Shown here: piece after piece, positions 7,203 to 12,100 of the stretch
Layout: each line of letters starts with the position of its first letter
Position numbering within the stretch: position 1 is the first letter of the stretch
NCBI GenBank assembly: GCA_964367945.1
Contig: CAYIZZ010000067.1
Span: 1-12,100, forward strand
Direction of reading: 5' to 3'
DNA: 12,100 nucleotides
Origin: JAAYCI01 sp964367945
Lineage (GTDB): Bacteria > Bacillota > Clostridia > Oscillospirales > Ruminococcaceae
Translations under genes and position numbers: made by a program
Notes under the pieces: model-generated
The model's database searches: none
Seen by the model: the letters and a program-made list of their open reading frames with translations, nothing else
What the model was told of the DNA's origin: nothing

Positions 7203-7235
7203 AAAAAACAGAGAAGCGGGGGTGCTTCTCTGTTT
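7203..7235 (-). terminator. Strong rho-independent terminator
   Basis: GCTTCTCTGTTT (7224-7235) and AAACAGAGAAGC (7206-7217) form a perfect 12-bp stem with a 6-base loop. On the minus strand it is followed by TTTTTT. It closes the HEPN-like gene's transcript and lies 25 bases upstream of the coupling-protein start, so that gene would be cut off from the mob-operon transcript unless read-through occurs. No clear promoter is seen between the two. Confidence 0.88.
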
Positions 7236-7298
7236 AGGGTTAGGGGTATTACTTTGGTTTGGAGTGTGTTGGGGGAATGGAATCTTTGCTCGTTAAAT

Positions 7299-8279
7299 TT
7301 ATATGTTTATCAACACTGAAATCGTAGCACAAATTCTATTTAAATATTCTATATGCATGAGAGGCAAAATATCATTCACAGTATTTTCCGAGCCAAAAAA
7401 ATGATATCTGTTTTTATATTTTGTCCAATTGCCATTTTGCATATCAGGAAAACAAACAAATCTTTCCTTAATTTCATAGTTTTCTATTCTTACAAAAACT
7501 TTTGAATCTATTTCCCAAGATCCATTATGTATAATTTCATTTCGCAAAGATTCTATTGTATTTATTAATTGATCTCTATTGAATATTGTGCTTTTAGAAT
7601 TGTTGATTTTCAGCTTTTTAATACTCCCAAATAAGATGTTTGAACATTTCAGCTTTGGATAACCTGAAAAATCGTACTCTGTAGATTCCAACTCAAATGC
7701 GACTTTAGTTAACAAGTCTAAAATAGAATGAGCTTTCACAAAATAGCTACCAAGCATAGACTGAATCAAATTAGCAGTTTCTCCGCCTATCATATATGTA
7801 CCATTATTATAATTTATAAACACTTCAGCTAATATTAGATTCTTAAAATAGTGAATAAAATCATAATTCATACCTATAATTAAATTCTGTATAGAACTAA
7901 GTATAAAATTGATATCCTCTAAATATAGATGTTCATATAGATTTGGCACATATTTTTGGCATTCATCAATCATCTTAATTAAGTAATCCTTAGTACAGTT
8001 TGTGGAAGAACTAAGACCTAATTCAGATATAAAAATAGGTGTTAGGGATGATTGCTTGTAATAAGAATCTATATCACCAAAAATATGTTTAATAAACTTT
8101 GTTTTTAACTCTGCTATTAAAGAATTAATTTCATACAAGGCAGAATCGCCATCATAAATATATTTTCCATTGCTTATCTGTTGAATATAAAACTGCTTTT
8201 GTATATTCTTTGTTAGTACACCTTGATAAGTGGTCCCATTTTGCAGAAAAAAAGTGCTATTACAATTACTCATTTGCAT
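7299..8279 (-). CDS. Uncharacterised protein with HEPN-like R-x4-H motif, likely cargo
   Basis: A 326-residue protein I cannot assign to a named family. The C-terminal half has a helix YFVKAHSILDLLTKVAFEL (about 179-197) and a second helix ending SLRNEIIHNG, with Arg246 and His251 in the R-x4-H arrangement of HEPN domains, many of which are RNases in toxin-antitoxin and abortive-infection systems. The N-terminal half has no recognised motif. No membrane segment or signal peptide is seen. ATG 8279 is chosen because GGAG lies 7 bases upstream; a TTG 14 codons earlier has no ribosome binding site. The gene is clearly more AT-rich than the mobilisation genes on both sides and has its own promoter and terminator, so it looks like an insertion between the 62-aa gene and the coupling-protein gene, which are usually adjacent. 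A defence role is inference only. Confidence 0.75.
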   Translation of the reverse strand: MQMSNCNSTFFLQNGTTYQGVLTKNIQKQFYIQQISNGKYIYDGDSALYEINSLIAELKTKFIKHIFGDIDSYYKQSSLTPIFISELGLSSSTNCTKDYLIKMIDECQKYVPNLYEHLYLEDINFILSSIQNLIIGMNYDFIHYFKNLILAEVFINYNNGTYMIGGETANLIQSMLGSYFVKAHSILDLLTKVAFELESTEYDFSGYPKLKCSNILFGSIKKLKINNSKSTIFNRDQLINTIESLRNEIIHNGSWEIDSKVFVRIENYEIKERFVCFPDMQNGNWTKYKNRYHFFGSENTVNDILPLMHIEYLNRICATISVLINI

Positions 8280-8398
8280 TACCCCACTCCAAATTGAAAA
8301 TTCATTTGTAAATAGCCACAAGTGTTATGCAGGGTTTTTTCTGCCACAACTATTATATAGCACACAAATAACAAAAACAACTTTACACAAAAAATCAT
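8279..8398 (-). CDS. Possible 39-aa hydrophobic peptide
   Basis: A 39-codon frame whose ATG overlaps the stop of the 62-aa gene (ATGA) and whose TAA overlaps the ATG of the HEPN-like gene (TAATG). GGAGG lies 4 bases upstream of the ATG. The first half (FCVKLFLLFVCYIIVVA) would form one membrane helix. The neat overlaps at both ends favour a coupled gene. Against it, the stretch is short and AT-rich, and a promoter for the downstream gene is predicted inside it. It may be chance. Confidence 0.35.
   Translation of the reverse strand: MIFCVKLFLLFVCYIIVVAEKTLHNTCGYLQMNFQFGVG
8352..8380 (-). promoter_or_regulatory. Predicted promoter of the HEPN-like gene
   Basis: On the minus strand TTGTTT (8380-8375), a 17-base spacer and TATAAT (8357-8352). 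The inferred start near 8345 gives a leader of about 65 bases. Base composition changes sharply here from the GC-richer mob genes, consistent with the cargo bringing its own promoter. Confidence 0.6.
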
Positions 8399-8583
8399 CG
8401 CCCCTCCGTAGCCCTCTTACCAAACTTCCTCTGCGGCGCATTCAGTGCCTTTTCGAGCAGTTCATCCACCAGCTCGGAGGGGCGGTGCACGGCAATCTGC
8501 TTTGTGCGCATATCGTTAAGCGCATTCACCACAATGCCGTGCTCACATTTATCAAGCGATAAAACTATTTTGCACTCTTTCAT
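8395..8583 (-). CDS. Small mobilisation-module protein of 62 aa
   Basis: A 62-residue charged protein, MKECKIVLSLDKCEHGIVVN at the start and a basic tail (QRKFGKRATEGR). The middle VVNALNDMRTKQ and VDELLEKALNAPQ look helical. Similar small proteins with an INALNDLR-like segment sit between the PcfB gene and the coupling-protein gene in many clostridial conjugative elements; their role is unknown. AAGGAGG lies 7 bases before the ATG, which also overlaps the stop of a 23-codon micro-ORF. The usual next gene, the coupling protein, is displaced about 1.2 kb downstream by the AT-rich cargo. Confidence 0.75.
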   Translation of the reverse strand: MKECKIVLSLDKCEHGIVVNALNDMRTKQIAVHRPSELVDELLEKALNAPQRKFGKRATEGR

Positions 8584-8651
8584 CGCTCAGCCTCCTTCGT
8601 CCTTTCCTCATTTTTTCGCTCCACCCACACAACTTTATCAACCCCATTCAT
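8580..8651 (-). CDS. Possible 23-aa micro-ORF between pcfB and the 62-aa gene
   Basis: MNGVDKVVWVERKNEERTKE plus three residues. The ATG lies two bases after the pcfB stop codon, with GGAGAGG 4 bases upstream, and the TGA overlaps the ATG of the next gene (ATGA). This arrangement would couple translation across the gap. The peptide is charged with no recognised motif. It could be a real small protein or only a ribosome relay. Confidence 0.4.
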   Translation of the reverse strand: MNGVDKVVWVERKNEERTKEAER

Positions 8652-8652
8652 G

Positions 8653-9348
8653 CTACCTCTCCTTTGATGTGGGCTCTTTAATCTTCGGCACATTTATCTC
8701 TAAATCCACCGATGGTGTTTTGTTGAGCTCTCGTAAATCTTTCAATTTTTTCCTCACTGACGGCTTATCCGTAAAATGAGTACCCTGTGTTTTCTCTTGC
8801 TTCTTGGAGGGAGACTCGGACAGAGGGCCTTTTTCCGTCTTTGCCTGCTTGGGGTTTTCTTTGTTCACCTGCGGCGGTGTTGTGCTCTCATCAAGGGTTT
8901 TGTCCGTGTCATCCTTAACGCTCATGGCAGAAATTTGCTTCTCTCGTGCCTGCTCAATGCTCGCACTCGGGATAATCGCAAGATTAAAACGCTCCATAAT
9001 ACGGCTGACTTTTGACGCATCCTCGGTGCGAACCATAACGTCAGCTATGGCATTTGGGTCTGTGTTACTCTTATCTTTCAGCACGGTGTAAAGCACACCG
9101 TATTTCTTCGCCTCCTCTTGAAATTTTTTGAGGTCGGTATTTTTAACGGTGAATATCGTTAGCGGTTTGCCGCTACGAATCATGTTTGTAAGCCGTGCCT
9201 TGCCCTTGCTCTGCTGTTCCCCCTTCAAAATAGAGTACAGCAGTATGGCAAGATTTTTTGCGCCATCACCTGCAATGCGCACAAGCACCTCGGTGCTGTG
9301 CAGGCTCATGCGCACTATCTGCTCAGCTGCGTCGCCCGAATAGTTCAT
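8653..9348 (-). CDS. PcfB family protein (DUF3801)
   Basis: A 231-residue protein of the PcfB/DUF3801 family, a conserved component of conjugative-transfer operons in Firmicutes. In pCF10, PcfB works with the coupling protein in transfer. The conserved N-terminal domain (about 1-145) is clear: MNYSGDAAEQIVRMSL, LAILLYSILKGEQ, KGKARLTNMIRSGKPLTIF and KKYGVLYTVLKDKS. The C-terminal third is low-complexity, rich in Lys, Glu, Ser, Thr and Pro, and probably disordered. ATG 9348 is preferred over a GTG nine codons earlier because AAAGGAG lies 7 bases upstream and relatives begin with MNY. The first 26 bases overlap the end of the relaxase gene, so the two are co-expressed. Confidence 0.9.
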   Translation of the reverse strand: MNYSGDAAEQIVRMSLHSTEVLVRIAGDGAKNLAILLYSILKGEQQSKGKARLTNMIRSGKPLTIFTVKNTDLKKFQEEAKKYGVLYTVLKDKSNTDPNAIADVMVRTEDASKVSRIMERFNLAIIPSASIEQAREKQISAMSVKDDTDKTLDESTTPPQVNKENPKQAKTEKGPLSESPSKKQEKTQGTHFTDKPSVRKKLKDLRELNKTPSVDLEINVPKIKEPTSKER

Positions 9349-10702
9349 GCGATTTCTCCTTTCTTTTTTCGTCACGCTCTATCTCACAAAGCTTGTTTTC
9401 TATGGCTTGTGAGCGCTGTAAAACTCCATCAGCACACTTCACCTCCTCTCGCAAATCTTTAAGACGCAAACTGCAAATGGCTATTTGCTCTTTAATGTTT
9501 TTGAGTTCAGCCCCATCGGGAACTTTTCTCGACGCATTCCATAGCCGCTGTCGCTCCTTTTTTAATAGGTCAATTTTAGTTGCTACCTCGTCCTTATACA
9601 CACAAAGCTCCTCTGTCGCATCAATTTTATGGGCATACAAAAAACGCACCTCTTTTGAGATGCGATCGAGTTTCATCAAATCATCTTTGAGCTGTGGCGG
9701 TAGACGTGCATTGTTGCGCTGTGTGCCTTTTGGCAAAATGCCAAGCCGGTAACAATAGTGCAGATACAGCCCACGCAAGCCGCCTTTTTGTTTCGCTATA
9801 TAAATGCTGTATGCGGTGACGTTGCGGTAACTTGTATATGATAATGCTTTATTTTTGCCGTTCATAACCGCCACACGGTTTTCATTTATCCGCTCAAAAA
9901 TGCGCTCTCTTGTGTAGTCATCGCCCATGCGGTGCACCCTTATCGACTTGCCGTAGCCCAGTGGCGACACCGTGGCATATTTGCGGCTTTCCCGAAAATC
10001 ATATTTATAGCCGAGCCTTTTCAGATTTTTGAAAAAATCTTCTTTTGTATGCGACAATGATATAGCCTCATCAATGGCGGCTTTGGCAATGTTCAGCCGT
10101 GTGGGCATTCCCGCCTGCTCCATCTTATACAGTGGCAACGGGGTGTGCCGTCCGTTCGGGTTTTCAATGACGGACAAGCCATATTCGGCGCACAGTTCAT
10201 CCGAAACTTTTCTGGCAGTTTTCAAATGCGCCTTGTTGTCATAAAAACGCTTGCCGTCCACAAAGGACGTGCCGTTTATCACAAAATGGTTGTGTAGGCA
10301 TTTTGTATTTAGGTGGGTGGCGACCACCACTTGAAACCTGTCGCCCCACATACGCTCGGCAAACTTTACACCGATCTCGTGCGCCGTATCGGGTGTAACC
10401 TCGCCATGTGCAAAACTTTGGAAACCGTGAAACGCCATAATTTCGCTGTTATCGGCATAGCTTTTTCGCACATCGGACATTTGTTTTCGGGCATCGCTGA
10501 CATTGCAATTTATGCCGCTGACATAAGCTTCGTAATCGTTCAATTTTGTCTTGTCGTTATTAACCGCATAGCGAATGACATCCTGCAAACTTTCGTATTC
10601 TGCCGTGCTTAAATTTGCCACAACGGTTTTGTTTTCATTAACAGCATAGTCAATGGGGTGGTCAAAGCGCCCACGCACATCCCATATCTCAAACACCGCC
10701 AT
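9323..10702 (-). CDS. MobP-type relaxase (mobilisation nuclease)
   Basis: A 459-residue relaxase that nicks one strand at oriT and stays bound to the 5' end to lead DNA transfer. The N-terminal nuclease domain has Tyr19 in PIDYAVNENKT as the likely nucleophile, the FHGFQSFAHGEV motif with His92, and the metal-binding histidines of motif III, His130, His137 and His139, in HLNTKCLHNHF. Further family segments include AGMPTR and GGLRGLYLHYCYRLG. The tail from about residue 330 is charged and likely coiled coil. The start at 10702 is chosen because relatives begin MAV-IW-I-GR and AAGG lies 7 bases upstream; the longer frame adds 31 unlike residues that overlap mobC. It overlaps mobC by 14 bases and pcfB by 26. 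All catalytic residues are present, so it should be active. Confidence 0.92.
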   Translation of the reverse strand: MAVFEIWDVRGRFDHPIDYAVNENKTVVANLSTAEYESLQDVIRYAVNNDKTKLNDYEAYVSGINCNVSDARKQMSDVRKSYADNSEIMAFHGFQSFAHGEVTPDTAHEIGVKFAERMWGDRFQVVVATHLNTKCLHNHFVINGTSFVDGKRFYDNKAHLKTARKVSDELCAEYGLSVIENPNGRHTPLPLYKMEQAGMPTRLNIAKAAIDEAISLSHTKEDFFKNLKRLGYKYDFRESRKYATVSPLGYGKSIRVHRMGDDYTRERIFERINENRVAVMNGKNKALSYTSYRNVTAYSIYIAKQKGGLRGLYLHYCYRLGILPKGTQRNNARLPPQLKDDLMKLDRISKEVRFLYAHKIDATEELCVYKDEVATKIDLLKKERQRLWNASRKVPDGAELKNIKEQIAICSLRLKDLREEVKCADGVLQRSQAIENKLCEIERDEKRKEKSHELFGRRS

Positions 10703-11030
10703 CGCTTCGCCTTTTGGGCACCAGATATTTTTCTTGCACAGCCGATTGAAACTGTGCCCACTTTTTCGCTTCGGCGGCAATAAGCGGTGCATCAATGAAG
10801 TTCAGCGCATTGGCTTTGGCGGCAAGCTGATTGATGCGGTTGCCGATGGCGGAGAGCTCACGCATGGTGTCGTAAAATTCTTTGTCGGGTTTTTCCACAA
10901 GGGCAAAACCGGCAATCATTTTTCGCAAAAAAGTCTCTCTGCGAAGGCCGGACTTTTTCACCTTTTTATCAAGTTCTTGCGCCTCGTCTCTTGTAAGGCG
11001 AAATAGAATTTGAACATTTCTTCTTCTCAT
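10689..11030 (-). CDS. mobC: MobC-like mobilisation accessory protein
   Basis: A 113-residue basic protein. The N-terminus RRRNVQILFRLTRDEAQELD is the beta-strand and first helix of a ribbon-helix-helix fold, followed by SGLRRETFLRKMIAG. The C-terminal part FYDTMRELSAIGNRINQLAA is the typical MobC (PF05713) helix. Such proteins bind oriT and help the relaxase open the nick site. ATG 11030 is chosen because AGGAG lies 8 bases upstream; a GTG three codons earlier is part of that same GGAGTG. It lies directly beside the predicted oriT and overlaps the relaxase start by 14 bases, as expected for a mobilisation operon. Confidence 0.88.
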   Translation of the reverse strand: MRRRNVQILFRLTRDEAQELDKKVKKSGLRRETFLRKMIAGFALVEKPDKEFYDTMRELSAIGNRINQLAAKANALNFIDAPLIAAEAKKWAQFQSAVQEKYLVPKRRSDGGV

Positions 11031-11054
11031 AAAAATCACTCCTATTTTGTGTAA

Positions 11055-11132
11055 TGGGGTATTAGGGGTTTTACCCCTAACAAGCGAATTTGGATAATCA
11101 AATTCAGTGCTTGGTAAGACAGTGTAGGCGTT
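11055..11132. other. Probable origin of transfer (oriT)
   Basis: The 100-base gap upstream of mobC holds two stem-loops in tandem. TTAGGGGT (11062-11069) and ACCCCTAA (11073-11080) form a perfect 8-bp stem with a TTT loop. CAAGC-GAATTTG (11081-11092) pairs with CAAATTC-AGT-GCTTG (11099-11113), a 7-bp stem extended by 5 bp past a 3-base bulge. Placement next to mobC and the relaxase and the stem-loop pattern are typical of MobP oriT regions. The nick site is not identified; a site just beyond the second hairpin (11114-11130) is a guess. Confidence 0.7.
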
Positions 11133-11411
11133 TTATGCCCTTATCGTAAACGCTAAAATATCACCTTTTGGTCTGTGCTCCTGTTCTGAAAGATATTCAC
11201 CGAGAATGTCTCCCACGGCGGCCACATTATCCTCATCGGCCGTGTTCAAAACAATGCTGTTGAACTCAATAATGTCGCTGATATAGCCGTCACACTCGCA
11301 CTGTTCGAGCAACATTTCATTGGCTGTGATTAGCGCCTGTTCTGCTGTGTACGCCTCCACTTCCACCAGTTTTTCTACGGTCATACTTACTTTGATTTTG
11401 TAATTTTTCAT
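11133..11411 (-). CDS. Small protein, DpnD/PcfM-like
   Basis: A 92-residue acidic protein. The N-terminal half MKNYKIKVSMTVEKLVEVEA followed by YTAEQALITANEML matches the beta-beta-helix pattern of DpnD/PcfM-like proteins, which are common in conjugative and phage-like elements and have no assigned biochemical function. The C-terminal half has no recognised motif. AAAGGA lies 7 bases before the ATG. It is the gene just before oriT and mobC. A terminator-like hairpin lies only 20 bases upstream of the start, so expression depends on read-through or on a promoter I do not see. Confidence 0.7.
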   Translation of the reverse strand: MKNYKIKVSMTVEKLVEVEAYTAEQALITANEMLLEQCECDGYISDIIEFNSIVLNTADEDNVAAVGDILGEYLSEQEHRPKGDILAFTIRA

Positions 11412-11432
11412 CTGTAATTCCTTTCTGAAAAT

Positions 11433-11458
11433 AAAAAAACAACCTCATTTTGAAGTTG
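11433..11458 (-). terminator. Rho-independent terminator after the DUF3846 gene
   Basis: On the minus strand CAACTTCA (11458-11451), loop AAA and TGAGGTTG (11447-11440) form an 8-bp stem with one G-U pair, followed by seven T. It lies 24 bases past the DUF3846 stop and just upstream of the ribosome binding site of the DpnD/PcfM-like gene. Confidence 0.75.
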
Positions 11459-11482
11459 CAAGCTTTATATGTTTATTCTTTT

Positions 11483-11749
11483 TTACGGCATCTCCTGCGG
11501 AATAATTTTACCGGTTTTCCTTACAAAAATATGCGGCACTTTGAAATGTTGCGTGTATTTTTCCATAAGATGTAGCGGTAAACTTTCGTATCTTTCGCTG
11601 TTAAAAGGTGCACCGCAGATAAAAAAATCGCCTGCGATTGCATCCATAACTTCACCATTTTCATGATAAAGCGCACGGTTAAGCGGCAGATGTTTACGCT
11701 TTGCATCGACGTTACAAACAATGGCAATTTCTTCATCAAACGGTGGTCT
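11483..11749 (-). pseudogene. DUF3846 domain protein, 5' end lost at an IS junction
   Basis: An open frame of 88 codons with no start codon. It reads RPPFDEEIAIVCNVDAKRKH, then LPLNRALYHENGEVMDAIAG, DFFICGAPFNSERYESLP, LHLMEKYTQHFKVP and a short tail ending PQEMP. This matches the C-terminal two thirds of DUF3846 proteins (PFDDEVAIICN, GLPLNRALRDEDGEIYDIIAG), small proteins of unknown function from plasmids and conjugative elements. About 40 N-terminal residues are missing. The frame breaks where the IS-like end sequence begins (TGCCCCC, 11750), and an in-frame TGA lies just beyond. I infer that IS insertion, or a deletion next to it, removed the start. Confidence 0.78.
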
Positions 11750-11783
11750 TGCCCCCCATCACTGTACCAATTACAAAGTTAGT
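11750..11783. repeat. IS3-type left end, first copy of a 34-bp imperfect direct repeat
   Basis: TGCCCCC, six variable bases, then TGTACCAATTACAAAGTTAGT. The same order and spacing recurs at 12001-12034 with 26 of 34 identities. It lies 70 bases before the orfA ATG and marks the break in the DUF3846 gene, so it probably includes the IS terminus. A near-palindrome GTTAGT...ACTAAC (11778-11802) around ACATATGT follows and may bind the transposase or hold the IS promoter. Confidence 0.55.
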
Positions 11784-11819
11784 AAACATATGTTAAACTA
11801 ACAATGGAGGGAAGAAAAA

Positions 11820-12038
11820 ATGGCAAGGAAGAAATACACAATAGAACAGATTATCGTAAAATTGCGAGAAGTAGAGGTGCTTTGTAGTCAAGGCAAGAGC
11901 ATAGCAGAAGCCGCCCGTCAGGTAGAAATTCCTGAACAGACGTACTATCGATGGCGAAAGGAATATGGCGGGATGAACAGCACCGAGGCAAAGCATGAAC
12001 TGCCCCCGTTTTTTGTACCAACCACAATGTTAGTGTGA
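11820..12038 (+). pseudogene. IS3-family transposase OrfA fragment
   Basis: The first ~50 residues, MARKKYTIEQIIVKLREVEV followed by EAARQVEIPEQTYYRWRKEYGGM, are the HTH_Tnp_1 helix-turn-helix of IS3-family OrfA, which binds the IS ends. GGAGG lies 9 bases before the ATG. After about STEAK the homology stops. The remaining residues are read from a second end-like repeat (12001-12034), and the frame ends at 12038, short of the usual ~90-100 residues and without the leucine-zipper part. OrfB, which carries the DDE catalytic residues, is not in the window. It is the only convincing plus-strand gene remnant here and cannot transpose by itself. Confidence 0.85.
12001..12034. repeat. Second copy of the IS-end-like direct repeat
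   Basis: TGCCCCC, then TGTACCAACCACAATGTTAGT at the same offset as in the copy at 11750-11783; the 21-base cores match at 18 positions. It has the same orientation as the first copy, so it is not the partner inverted repeat of one IS. It may be the left end of a second, related element inserted into the first, or the scar of a deletion. Confidence 0.5.
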
Positions 12039-12050
12039 AACCTTCCCTTG

Positions 12051-12093
12051 AGCGGCAACCTTCATTTCGCTACGCTCCACTTCGGTTGCCGCT
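12051..12093. repeat. Palindrome at the right edge
   Basis: AGCGGCAACC (12051-12060) and GGTTGCCGCT (12084-12093) are perfect 10-bp inverted repeats around 23 bases. No T-run follows on either visible side. It may be a terminator, a REP-like element or part of a non-autonomous mobile element; the window ends before this can be judged. Confidence 0.5.
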
Positions 12094-12100
12094 TGCTCGT

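Noticed and set aside
9258..9752. 164-codon plus-strand frame
   Set aside because: It is antisense to the relaxase tail and the pcfB start, with Ser/Arg/Cys-rich shadow composition and no motif.
10703..10795. N-terminal extension of the relaxase by 31 codons
   Set aside because: The extra residues lie inside mobC, resemble no relaxase, and the internal ATG at 10702 has a ribosome binding site and the family's typical start.
11521..11739. 72-codon minus-strand frame with a start codon
   Set aside because: It is out of frame with the DUF3846-like reading, which has clear family motifs over the same bases; this frame has none.

Overview
The window looks like a fragment of a composite conjugative or mobilisable element from a low-to-medium GC Gram-positive bacterium, probably a gut clostridium (class Clostridia). 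The basis is the gene content (MobP-type relaxase, MobC, PcfB/DUF3801, VirD4-like coupling protein, TnpV, DUF3846 and DpnD/PcfM-like small proteins), the strong GGAGG-type ribosome binding sites and the AT-rich regulatory DNA. The species cannot be read from this sequence. Every convincing gene except an insertion-sequence remnant at the right edge lies on the minus strand, so transcription runs from high to low coordinates.

Right part (11483-12100): a DUF3846 gene has lost its 5' end where an IS3-family left end begins. The IS is itself only a fragment of orfA. It runs into a second, related end sequence and then a palindrome at the window edge.

Mobilisation module (8395-11411): a DpnD/PcfM-like small gene, a stem-loop region that is the likely oriT, then mobC, the relaxase, pcfB, a 23-codon micro-ORF and a 62-aa gene, tightly packed with overlapping ends. 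In related elements the VirD4/TraG coupling-protein gene follows directly. Here an AT-rich gene encoding a protein with a HEPN-like R-x4-H motif (7299-8279) sits between, with its own predicted promoter and a strong terminator. It looks like inserted cargo.

Coupling protein and junction (5592-7178): the VirD4-like gene is intact through both Walker motifs but stops right after the conserved TGRELL segment, roughly 100 residues short. The type IV secretion genes that normally follow are absent from this window. Instead there are a DUF6809-like gene, tnpV and a rho-independent terminator.

Left part (131-4840): a complete Bce-type antimicrobial-peptide sensing and detoxification cassette: small helix-turn-helix gene, OmpR-type response regulator, intramembrane-sensing histidine kinase, then the ABC ATPase and 10-TM permease. 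The first three genes have a near-consensus promoter (TTGATA-N17-TATAAT). The transporter pair has its own TATAAT promoter preceded by a perfect 12-bp inverted repeat containing TTACA-N4-TGTAA, which fits the published Bce-type regulator box. The simplest model is that transporter and kinase sense a peptide antibiotic together, the regulator binds the box, and bceAB-like expression rises.

The leftmost 130 bases hold nested inverted repeats built on CACGAC/GTCGTG and perhaps the start of another minus-strand gene.
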